From Onthophagus taurus (Eukaryota; Arthropoda; Insecta; Coleoptera; Scarabaeidae), in assembly GCF_036711975.1 (NCBI RefSeq), contig NC_091968.1:558001-622000 (forward strand): a stretch of 64,000 bases of DNA. The letters are read 5' to 3'. The position numbers and the translations under genes were made by a program. Numbering within the stretch: the first letter of the stretch is position 1; every line of letters begins with the position of its first letter. The notes beneath the pieces were generated by a model that ran no database searches, had not been told where the DNA came from, and saw only the letters and a program-made list of their open reading frames with translations. Positions 1 through 12,600 of this stretch are shown here, piece by piece.

Positions 1-450
1 CAGTGGGAAATTAAAATTTCAAGTTAGCAAAAAATTTTATTAACAAACACTGTTCCTGAAGTAATTCTAAACAAATGTTGTTAATAAAAATTTTTGATTT
101 GATCAATAATTAAGAACATATCCTCAAAAAATTTTTTATATATTTTGTATTGAGAAAATTGTTTTAGAATTTAATTTAGAACATCTTTTGTATGAAATTT
201 TCTGCTGAGAACGAGTGGAGGGGGGAAATCGTGTCGTTTCGTTACAAATGTTCCGTGCCCTAATAATTAGAAATAATTGCATAGTTATTTAAATTATATT
301 ATATAAACAAACCATGTACATCATATATCATACTACAATAAAATTGAAGACAATTCCTTGATATTATGTTGGCTTCCATACATCAAGTTTTGTTATTGAG
401 CCAAATTACTTTAAATTAAATATTATAACCACACAAATAAAGGAACTTAC
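1..450. other. fs(1)h intron, left edge
   Basis: No coding exon is visible here. The stretch lies downstream of the penultimate coding exon of fs(1)h, whose donor site is at 442-450 on the minus strand. The last coding exon, about 20 residues in relatives, was searched for on the minus strand and not found, so it should lie beyond the left edge. The stretch is AT-rich. Confidence 0.6.
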
Positions 451-625
451 TGCTTCCCGTTTTCTTCGTTCCTGTTCTCGTAACCGTTGCCTATCCCTTT
501 CTATTTGTCGATCTGAACCGGAACTCTGCGATCCCGGAGAAATGCTACCTTCACCAGGGGATGACCTCAACTCTTCGACTCTTGATGATGGCAAAGGTGC
601 ATGTTGTTGCTCGGCAACAGCTCTT
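451..625 (-). CDS. fs(1)h: fs(1)h penultimate coding exon (C-terminal charged region)
   Basis: It encodes [15 protein letters not shown], a Ser/Gly-rich stretch, then a highly charged helix ending [10 protein letters not shown]. This matches the extreme C-terminal part of the BRD4 long form, which binds P-TEFb. The acceptor is at 626-627 and the donor GTAAGTTCC ends the exon at 451. The exon ends in phase 0, so a short final exon must follow to the left, outside the window. Confidence 0.88.
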
Positions 626-3600
626 CTATAAGCATTGAATTTATAAAATTGAGATGTACTAATTAATCAAAGAACTAGCTACTAACCTAGCTTTTTCCAA
701 CGCGTCTTCTTCTTCTTTCTCTCTTCTTCTTTCGTTTTCCACCCGTAATCGTTCCTTTTCTGCTTGCTCCTTTTGTTGCCGCTTAAACTCCAAATTTTCC
801 AAGCGTTGCTTTTCTCGATCGGCTTTCTCCTTCGCCTTATTTTGAAACATTTTAAAACTATCCATCAACGTCTGCTTACTATTACTGCTACTTGACGTGT
901 TATTCTGCGGTGGACTCGGTTGCGCTAAACTCGACCAAGAACTCGCATTCTTTACGTTCGGTTCTTGTTGTTGCTGCTGCTGCTGCTGTTGTTGTTGTTG
1001 TTGCTGGTGCTGCTGCTGCACTTGTTTCGGCTTAAATCCGCTAACCGCTCCCGCTTGTTTTTGTTGTTGCTGCTCAGGAGGTGTGTGCTTCCTGTCGATG
1101 TTGTGATGATGATGAACGGGATCCGTTAACTCTTCGATTGGTTTAGCGTGTATTAACGGTTCCTTTTTTAAAAGCGGCGCATTATTAAAACTGATAGGAT
1201 CGAACATCGATGCCATCGACGGCATCCCCAACGGATATCCGCCCAACGATCCCATCCCGTTATTATCCGCGTTGGTCAAGTTGTCGTAGTCGTGTTTAAT
1301 TCCGAAACCGTTATTATGCGTATGTATTAAATTCGTGGGCGCTGGATTACCGCCGCCCATTGGTAAATTTGGTACCGGTAATTCAGCGTCCATTGGATGA
1401 TGCATATGCATCAACGTATTCGGTAATAAATTCATTCCCATCAAACCGCCGGGATGATTCGTTTTCATATCTTGTGCTACGACATTCTGTAAAACCATAT
1501 TATTACTTAAACCACAATTTAAAGTTGAAGACAAAGCTTTCGCAACGATCGCCTGTTGTTGTTGATGATGCTGTTGTTGCAAAACATCTAACGACTCCTG
1601 TTTAACCCCATCATGTTCTAAACTGGCCAAAGATTGTTCTAACGGGTCTGTATACGAATTATTATCGTTAAGTAATGCTAGCGGTTTTGGTTTTTCCGAT
1701 GAAGAAGGCGAAGGCGTTGGTAGATTCACGATGTTTGGGGGCGGTTGTTGCTTTTGGGATAAATTCGCGATAACCGGTTGTTGCGTGACGAGTGTTGATT
1801 GTTGTTGGGGTTTGTTGTTGTTATCAGCCGATGATTTTCGTTGGGGAGGTACACCGGTTGACGCGGTCGTCGGTTGTTTTATCGCCGAAACGTTGTTTGG
1901 AATGCTGTTGGTGGTGTTGTTATTATTGGCTGTTTGATTTGGCTGCGTTGATGGGTTTGGATTGGGTGTCGACGCCGGTGTTGGTATTGATGATGGTATT
2001 GGGGTGATTTGTTGTAGTTTCTGTTTATTAGATTCTTTTAGTAAGAAATTCAATTTTCTTAATAAAAATTATATACGTCATTCGCAATATCCGAATACGC
2101 CTCCTAAATTTTTTAACAAAAACGAGTTTTGTTATAGGTAAACTTAAATGATCACAACAATACTAAGATTGCGTTGTGATTATTTAAGCACACAGCGAAC
2201 TTCTGATTAAAACAATTACTTCATTGGCCGAATTCTGACATGCAAATAACATATAGACTTATGAATAAACAAAGGAAATTGAGGAATATCTAGGAGCATC
2301 TACAAGTGTATTTAGTTTTATACCGGGAATTTCATATACATCGCAATATATCAATGCAGTAACTATAATTACTAAACTACTATGTACTTGCACTGTCCTA
2401 CACAAAATGTAACATAGCTTAATACTCCAGGCATTGGGCACTTTTGCAAAGGAAAAGTTTTGCTTGGAAAAGGTGACGTCCTTATTATAACTGAGTTTCC
2501 GTCATTCGGTTAAACCCGAATGTTTCTGGTCCTCGGTTTAGTGTTAGTTCTACTTTTCGTTCAATAAAAAGAAACCACAATCTAACGCTGAATAACAATT
2601 ACAACTAGAACTAACACTAGACCTAGAGGTAGAAAGTTTCGGGTTTAGCCGTGCGTCTTCAGACCCGAATTTTTCTACTTCTAGGTCTAGTGTTAGTTCT
2701 AGTTTTAGATCAATAAAAGTATGCAACATAGTGATATGCTAGCTAGTGCTACCTACCAGCCATATTAAGAGAGGTAGGAACTAGAATCATTTGGGTTTAG
2801 CCACACATCTCTAAAGACGGCTAAAGCCGAATGATTCTAGTTCTAATGTGAGTTCTAGCTTTACACCAGCACTGTTACTATGTAGAACTAACACTATATC
2901 AAAAACTAGAATCATTTGGGCCGCACGTCAATGTTCCATTAATGAAACAATGTTTCTAGTTCTAGTGTTAGTTATAGTTTTATACTAGCACTGTTACTAT
3001 GTAGAATTAACATTATACCAAGAACTAGAATCATTTGGGTTTAGCCGCACGTCTCTAAAAACGGCTAAACCCGAATGATTCTAGTTTTAGATATAATGTT
3101 AGTTCTAGTTTTACACTTGCACTGTCACTAGAACTAACATTAAACCTAGAACTAGAAACATTCGGGTTTAGCCGTCTTAAGAGACGTACGGCTAAGCCCG
3201 AATGATTCTTGTTGTTGGTCTAATATGAGTTCTAGCTGTACACCAGCACTGTTACTATGTAGAACTAACACTATATCAAAAACTAGAATCATTTGGGTTT
3301 AGCCGCACGTCTCTAAGGACGGCTAAACCCGAATGATTCTAGTTCTAGATATAATGTTAGTTCTAGTTTTACACTTGCACTGTCACTAGAACTAACATTA
3401 AACCTAGAACTAGAAACATTCGGGTTTAGCCGTCTTAAGAGACGTACGGCTAAGCCCGAATGATTCTTGTTGTTGGTCTAATGTGAGTTCTAGCTTTACA
3501 TCAGCACTGTTACTATGTAGAACTAACACTTTATCAAAAACTAGAATCATTTGGGTTTAGCCGCACGTCTCTAAGGACGGCTAAACCCGAATGATTCTAG

Positions 3601-6600
3601 TTCTAGATATAATGTTAGTTCTAGTTTTACACTTGCACTGTCACTAGAACTAACATTAAACCTAGAACTAGAAACATTTGGGCTTAGCCGCCTTAAGAGA
3701 CATACAGCTAAGCCCGAATGATTCTTGTTGTTGGTCTAGTGTTAGTTCTAGTTTTAGTTCATAAAAATATACAACAATCTAGCGCCGCATAACAATAAAA
3801 ACTAGAACTAACACTAGACCTAGAGGTAGAAAGTTTTGGGTTTAGCCGTGTCTAGTGTTAGTTCTAGTTTTAGATCAATAAAAGTATGCAACATAGTGAT
3901 ATGCTAGCTAGTGCTACCTACCAGCCATATTAAGAGAGGTAGAAACTAGAATCATTTGGGTTTAGCCGCACATCTCTAAAAACGGCTAAAGCCGAATGAT
4001 TCTAGTTCTAATGTGAGTTCTAGCTTTACACCAGCACTGTTACTATGTAGAACTAACACTATATCAAAAACTAGAATCATTTGGGCCGCACGTCAATGTT
4101 CCATTAATGAAACAATGTTTCTAGTTCTAGTGTTAGTTATAGTTTTATACTAGCACTGTTACTATGTAGAATTAACATTATACCAAGAACTAGAATCATT
4201 TGGGTTTAGCCGCACGTCTCTAAAAACGGCTAAACCCGAATGATTCTAGTTTTAGATATAATGTTAGTTCTAGTTTTACACTTGCACTGTCACTAGAACT
4301 AACATTAAACCTAGAACTAGAAACATTCGGGTTTAGCCGTCTTAAGAGACGTACGGCTAAGCCCGAATGATTCTTGTTGTTGGTCTAATATGAGTTCTAG
4401 CTTTACACCAGCACTGTTACTATGTAGAACTAACACTACAGGGTGCCCATTATGTATGGAATATTGTATATATCTTGGCAAGTATCAACTTTATAAAAAA
4501 ACATTTTATACAAAAGTTGGTTAGTATTTTATTTGCCATAATAAGACACCATTCAATTGTTTTTATTTCAGAAAACAAATGAGCAACGAATAACATGTAA
4601 TTTTTTTTAAATGGCAATGTACCCTTTTATTAGGCTTATTTGATAGAGATTTCTTTTCTCTTTATGATGACGTAAAATTTTTGTACCCTTACATCAGAAA
4701 ATTTTTGCATAAAATGTAAAAATTGTTAATTAAGAAAATTTAACCAATAACATTAATCTAGATATCCAAGATCGTCAACTACCTCGAATTATTACCGTAA
4801 ATTAAATCTACATAGAAAATAAAACAAATAAACTAAAAATTAGTGTAAATGAAAATTATTAAACTTTGAAGACAAAACGAAATTAGCACTAAAATGGTTT
4901 TCACGACAATTAATGTTCAAAATGTTCACCATTAACTGCAAGGCAGTGGCCCAATCTATCATAAAAGGCTTGAAAAGAATTTCTTAGCGATCTGGGAGAA
5001 ATAGCTGCAGCTTCATCTTTTATTCGTTGCTCTAATTCTGTCAGATTTTGAGGTCGGTTTACATAAACTTTAGATTTTAAATATCCCCAGAAGAAGAAAT
5101 CGCAAGGTGTGAGATCCGTGGCCACTCTACGGGGTATCTAAATATCGGCGTACATCTAAATGATAGTGGGGCGGTGCCCCATCTTGTTGAAACCAAAGAT
5201 CATCAAGATTTTCTTGGCAAGCTGGGATAATTTGCTGTTGCAATAATTGTACATAACGGTGACCAGTTATAGTACCTCGAATAAAGAAAGGTCCAATTAT
5301 GTGATCTGCACAAATTCCCACCCATACGTTTAATTTCTGTGGTGTTTGAGTATGATTTTGAATCATCCAATGGGGATTTTTAGCGGCCCAATATCGAGAA
5401 TTTTGCTTATTTACATTACCATTTAAACAAAACGTAGCGTCGTCAGAGAAAACCATATTATTGAGAAAATTTGGATTGCTGTTGATTCGCTCCATCATAA
5501 ATTCACAAAATTCAACACGTCGACCGTAGTCATCTTCGGATAATTCTTGCAATAAAGTCGGTTTGTACGGATGTAAATTTTCTGCATGTAATATTTTGTG
5601 TATTGAACCTTTACTTAGAGCATGGTTTAAACATTGACGAGTTGAAATGTTTTGATTTTCTTCGATTTCCATGAGAATATCGATCTTTTTAGCTTCATCT
5701 GTTGCAGATCTCTGCGGACCAGTCTTTGGCAGATCTTTAACGTTACCAGTTTCCCTAAAACGTTTCGAAGTTTTGCTAACTACTGATTGAGTGATTGGTT
5801 CTCGATGTGGATAACGCTCATTGAAAATTTCACATACTTCTAATTGTGTTCGTTTGCGATCCCCATAACCGACCATAATTAAAATTTCTATGCGTTCAGT
5901 TTCTGTTAAATGAACCATTTTTCTTTTTTGATCTACCAACTTATTTAAATAAACAAGATTCTGTCACATTCAATAGCTACATTCAATTGTTAGGACAAAT
6001 AAGATTTCGGATATCTAGATTCATGTTATTGGCAAAATTAACTTAATAAACTGTTTTTACATTTTTTTCAAAAATTTTCTAGTATAAGGGTACTAAAATT
6101 TTACGTCATCGTAAAGAGAAAAAAAATCTCTATCAAATGAGCCTAACGAAAGGGTACATTGCCATTTAAAAAAAATTAAATGTTATTCGTTGTTCATTTG
6201 TTTTCTGAAATAAAAACAATTGAATGGTGTCTTATTATGGCAAATCAAATATTAAACAACTTTTGTATAAAATGTTTTTTTATAAAGTTGATACCTACCA
6301 AGATATATACTATATTCCATACATAATGGGCACCTGTATATCAAAAACTAGAATCATTTGGGTTTAACCGCACGTCTCTAAGGACGGCTAAACCCGAATA
6401 ATTCTAGTTCTAGATATAATGTTAGTTCTAGTTTTATACTTGCACTGTCACTAGAACTAACATTAAACCTAGAACTAGAAACATTCGGGTTTAGCCGTCT
6501 TAAGAGACGTACGGCTAAGCCCGAATGTTTCTTGTTGTTGGTCTAGTGTTAGTTCTAGTTTTAGTTCATAAAAATATACAACAATCTAGCGCAGCATAAC

Positions 6601-9600
6601 AATAAAAACTATAACTAACACTAGAGGTAGAACGTTTCGGGTCTTCAGACGCACGGCTAAATTTTTCAATAAAAGTATGCAACATAGTGCTACCTACTGC
6701 CATGTTAAGAGAGGTAGGGCTAATCGGAATGTTTCTAGTTCTAGTGTTAGTCTAGTTTTATTTGTTATTCAGCGCTGGATTGTTGTATATTTTTATTGAG
6801 CTATAACGGACACTGCGTTCCGTATTGATCCGTTATATCAAGGTTTTAGTGTAGTGTCAAATTATATTGACATGTTGCATTTTATGTGGGACAAAGATTC
6901 CTTATTTCTATGGAAATATATTTTGTATATTGCATCGTAAGTGAAATTCACTGTAAATCTACACAACGAAACAGTGAATACGAAGAATTCACTAAACCCA
7001 AAATAAATTGTCGAAAAACGTATTTATTAAATAATTAAACGAAACATTAATATTTTTGAAAACGAAGCGGTCTTGTGTTGAAATAGGGTACATAATAAGA
7101 TAGGGTAGAGGTTAAACACCGAAATCACAAAAAAAGTAGATGTGTTGAAAACACTTTTAGCGTTACTAACTAAACAAATCAAAACTGTATTAAAACGACG
7201 CGATTTTTTGTTAACATAGGCTACATAAACTTTTAAGATTAACTATAAAAATTCAAAATCGGAAATAATAGGGTATGTATTAAACAACAGGACTTCAAAC
7301 ACTATTAACTAAAAAAGTCTAAACTACACCAAAAGTATGATTCGGATTGGAGAGAATTCCACCATAATTCTAGATATAATTTTGATTCCATCTTTATTAA
7401 AGTTTCTGGGAAAACTAGAATTACAGTTGAAATTCTTGTTGGATTTGTTTAAATGTTGACGGATTAGTCTTGTTATGATTAGAGAGTTTTTGGAGTAAAT
7501 TTTAACTCAAACAGACAAAAACCCTTAATCAAGACGTCATATAGGTTAGTCTAAAAAATGTTTAATAATGATAAAAAATTAATAATTTTAATGAAAATAA
7601 GTAATGATTTTATAAATGTTAGAAATAACTCACCATTGTCGGATTGTTGGTGGCATTGTTGGCCGGATTTGGAGACTTTTTAACTTTTTTCTTAGGGGGC
7701 TTATTGTCACCTACAAAAACCTGTTTTAAGTACACCAGGAACGTTAGATGTGACAAGCGGCCGGAGTGTACGTCTCTGGTGAGGAGTCTCGAAGGCCCAA
7801 TCGTTTCATTTCCCTTTTTATTTGAAAATAAAAACACCACGGGATGGCGGTGGCAAGACGGACGAAAAGACTATTTACGAAGGTGGAAAGTGTGTGAAAT
7901 AAAATAACATCTTGATTTTTATATACAAAACATGTATATTATCGAACCAGTGCGATCATAATCTCGGGATAATTATTTACATATATATTTTTGTCATCAT
8001 CGTCTCGATCCCTACGTACACTTAAGTCAAAAGAAAAAGAAAAGAAAAATAAACTGTGAAATAGAGAAATAAAAAACACAAGCCAGGTTAAAATAGGAAT
8101 ATAATAATATATTTATATGTAATAAAAAAATTCGAGTACATACAAACAAGAATTAACCTCTCATTTTATTTTTAGTAAAAAAATTAACTTGTGCATGTAA
8201 TTTTTTTTTCAAAAAAAGATTGTTTTACATTCGGTTCATCTTATTTTTACAAGTTTTTTTTATATCTTAGATATTGCCTGAGCACAAACAATGTGAGTGG
8301 AAGCCGCAGCATAAACAAAATCGTTACAAATCTTGTTTAAATATTAAATTTTCTATTTTGCTCTTCTATTTAAATCGTTTCAAGTTCGATTTAAGATTTA
8401 ATCGTTTTTACCGTAACCATACAGTCAACAACAAAAAATACAACAATATACCATTTATTCATGCTAATTTTTGAAGACACCTGATAAAATGTTCTAACCA
8501 TACCAATCTTTAATGTTATTAATTTTATTTTTGTTTATTCTTATTGTATTTTTTTTTAATTAGAATTAATTAATTAGAGTTAAATACAAAAATAGCCGCC
8601 ACACACATTGTCTGCTTCAAAAAAATTAGAAATCAATGAAAACGAAAAAAGAATCTTTTAAAAAAATCTTTTTTAACCGTCTGGCCGATAATAATTATGA
8701 AAAACTTGATTAATAATAGATTATAATAAATATTCCTACTAAAAAATAATAAAATCGCGCGGTTTCTTTTTTTAAAAGTCTTGCCACTGCCCCCCTTACA
8801 CATAAAATACAAAATAGCTAACACTGTATGGCCGATGTACGATAGCTGCCGGACTCCACACCATTATGTGCACTCAAGCTTCTCATTATCTTAACATTTT
8901 TCTTACATCATTTTAGTTAATTACAAGAAAAACACCCTCCACTCTAAACCAACCTAGTTTTCTTAGCCAACCAATTTTAGAGTGACAAATATCTTTTCAA
9001 ACAAACAAAATCTACAATTTCTCCTTTTTTTTTACGATTACAACTTTTTCTTAAGCTTTTTCGACCACGCTCGATTTCCTCCTGGTTAAAGGGGAAAACA
9101 CGGCGGAAGGAGCACCGGGCATTTAAATGCAATTAAAAAATATAAAAAGGAAAACAAAACAAAAGATAGTAATAACTGATAAAAACTCTTAAATACGGGA
9201 TTTGTGTTTTGTGTAGACGTGAATTCTCTTCGTGTGAGCGTGTGTGTGTATTTATGTGGTAATAAAGATAAAGGTGTTCTTTTAGACTTTCTAAAAACAA
9301 ATTCATTAAAATTAATAATTATTATATACTTTGTTCAAAACGATTTTTTAAAGCTAAAAATTTCCCAAAAGAACACCATTTGAAACGAACGATTTAAAAG
9401 AAATACATTTTTACAACTTACCCCAATTTTTTTTTGTTGGTGTTTTTGGGGTTAAATTTTAAAAGTGTTTCTCATCGTTACGGTTTTTACAAAAAACGTA
9501 AAAAAAAAACACTATTCGGTAGTGCACATAAAGTTACTTTTTTTATATTATATGTATAATATATATATATTTTTATTTATAAATCTCGCTTTTTTTGAAT

Positions 9601-12600
9601 GCGCGAAATACACACTTTTCGTGGGGAATAAATTTAAAACAATACTATTTACAAATGTCATTTTTCTTGTTTTACACCATTGAAAATTATTTTGATCAAA
9701 GAAAATTAATAGTTTTCTTTTAAATAAATATCTATACTTCATTTTATAATTAAAAGGTGTTGTCATTGTAATGATTTTTCGAAGTCAGACCAAGGTTTTT
9801 TGGAGTTGCTTTCCTTAAGAGTGATATCGACGACAAAATGACACAAAGTTCAAAAAGTATAAATTAAAAAATCTTTTAATAGCCTTTGGAGACATTTCTT
9901 ATTACATCTCTGCATAGTTGGGTAAAGAAACTGTAATTGACAATAATAAAATTAATTAGTAACTATTTAAAAATTCAATGATTACCAGTTCTTCAAAGGA
10001 ATCAATTTGACTCTTATAACCAGGGATGCCAACCCTACGGAAGTTTCATTAGGTCGATTAAGTTTAGGAAAATTGTGTGTTAATTAGGGAAACAGAGTGA
10101 CAGCGGTATATGTATTATAACGAAATTTATTGTGAATCTATTAAGCACAACTACATATTAGATAGTGTATGCTGCAGTGGCTCCAAGCTGAACTCGGACA
10201 GTAGTTTCTTACTAAAAGAATATTCCAACTAAGCTAGGAAAAAAAAGTAAATTGATATTCCGTAATTTATTAATTGAATATTCCAAAAACAATTTATTCA
10301 GTGTAATAAAAAAATAAACGAAAACAGTACAAAAACTAGGCACAAGCGAAACTCGGACAATAACGAATTAAGCGCTAAATTAACCCGTCTATGCCCACAG
10401 TTCCAATAATGGGATTTTTCCTCCCACCACGTTTTGTTGTTAGTCACAACCAAATGATGGTGCTGAAAGTGCCAAAGATAGCGGCAATGAAGACTTCTGC
10501 AACGACATCAATAGAATGGTCGACAGCTTCATAAAGAAAATTACAACTCAAGGACGGACTTTCATAATTGATGGTAGCGACACTGACGAAGAGTCGAAAT
10601 AGTGACAACGAACCTTTGTCAGAAATACAAACGAAGTTACCAAAAAAAAACTGGAAAAAAATCCGATCTTATTTCTGAATTCCGAACTTTGAGCAACTGA
10701 TGCAATCAGCACCCATTCCTTCTAATCCGATGGAATGTTTTGAACTTGTTCTTGATGATAATATTACATCATTTTTGGCAGAAGTAACGACGTTATATGC
10801 ACAGCAAAAGGTGAACTTAATTTCCGAGTTTCCAATGAAGAAATAAAGTGGTTTTGGGCCATACTCTCTATTGTGTTGTTACTAGATGTAGAATGTGGTG
10901 GGAGTTAGGAACCGAATCTTGCAATATGGCACTAATGAATATTATGAGAAGAAATAGATTCGAAATGATAGAAAGGTATCTCCTCCGTGCAGTTTCCTCC
11001 GGGTGACAAATTTGCAAAACTACGAGAATTGATGCAAATGCTTAATTCAAAATTTTTGAAATACTCAGAACTCCAAGAAAGGCTGAGTGTGAAAGACTTT
11101 GAAACGATATGATACAGTTACAAGATGTGGTGCCTCTGCAAACCTTTTGAGTATTTGATGCAATTTGAACCATACCAAGGAAAAAAATCGACGAGAGATG
11201 AAATGCAGCTGGTACATCAGCGGATAAAGAAGAAAATGCGACAACCGCAAAGAAAGTAAGAGAATCAACTATAAAGGAACCAGCATTTGGTGTAGGAGAG
11301 TCTGCTGTACTTGGACTGATAAAAGTCTTACCAAAGCAAACTAGTAACTCATTTACCGAAAAAAGATATGGATGTAACTATCAAATAAAATAAAATTGAA
11401 AAGTGTCCCATAATGTCTTCAAAAATGGTAGAAAAGAAGGACAGAGGTGTTTATAACTATTGTACAGATGTTGCCAATAAACTAACCGTTAAAAACTGGT
11501 ATGATGATAGAACATCCCAGAGAGGGAACTTAAACATTACCAGGAAGGAAAATCGGTACGAGAAATTACAAAAATTATAGACAAAAACCATTCTACGGTG
11601 CACGATATAATAAAGCGCTTCACTATCCACAATTATTGCTGAGAATAAATTACTATCCGTGCAAAAAGTCAAGGCCCCTCACTTTAGAGATCGATATCTT
11701 CGCAACCGCTCCATAAAAAAAATTGCAACAAAGTTTGTTGTAATCACTGAACATTTCTACGTAACTTATGTTAATCTGAAAATTTTCGCATCCACGGTTT
11801 TCTTTTTACCGCGAGTTAAGTGAAAAATGTACCCGATTTTTTACGGAATTGGCAACTTTATCAACTTTGCGATTTTTTTTCTCGAAAACTATCGTACGAA
11901 AAAATTTGAATTTTGAACAGGTGGTAGTCTGATGTGTTCTCAATGAGTGGCATATTTCATACAGTTTCGCGGAAAGTCGCGGTTTAGTAAGACGCCGTTA
12001 TGTCGAAAACGGTTGGGTGGATTTCCTCGCGGATTTGACAAAAATATGTCAAATAATGTTGGTTGTCGGATTCCGTTATCAGTTTTTCAAAATTAAGGCT
12101 CCCTATTTTTTTAAGAGCGATTTAATGGAATTACAAATTAAAAAGAAACAGAAATAAGCTCTGCGGGGTGACGGGGATTCCGGCCAATCGCAACAGATGG
12201 TGCGTCCCAGACAGGACGTCGCGCCTTATTTCTTTATGTAGGCAAGATAAAGACGCGACGTACTGTCTGGCACGCACCATCTGTTCCGATTGGACGGAAC
12301 CTTCCTCTCTCCGCATAGCTGATTTCTGTTTCTCTTTAATTTGTAAGAGCTTTATTTTTGAACAAACTGATAACGGAATCCGACAAATCGCGTTATTTGA
12401 CATATTTTGGTAAAAACCGCGTTGAAATTCGCCAGGTCGTTTTTGAAATAATCGCATCCTACTAAACCGCGATTTTCCGCGAAACTATATGGAATATCGA
12501 AAAAATAAAATATGCTCTACATTAAGGACACATCGGTTTACCACCAGTTCAAATTTGAAATTTTTTCGTCAAATAGTTTTGGAGAGAAAAAATCGCAAAG

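Noticed and set aside
897-1106. Open frame rich in cysteine on the plus strand
   Set aside because: It is the reverse of the CAG/CAA polyglutamine codons of fs(1)h, not a gene.
2480-4438. Telomere-like GGGTTTAG motifs
   Set aside because: They occur once per hairpin arm, never in tandem; this is not telomeric repeat.
2480-6760. CRISPR-like array of regularly spaced palindromes
   Set aside because: The spacers are repeated too, the unit is too long, and the host is clearly a eukaryote.
8274-9766. Short frames in the AT-rich fs(1)h intron
   Set aside because: Composition is that of random AT-rich DNA, with no splice context, no conserved motif and frames on both strands.
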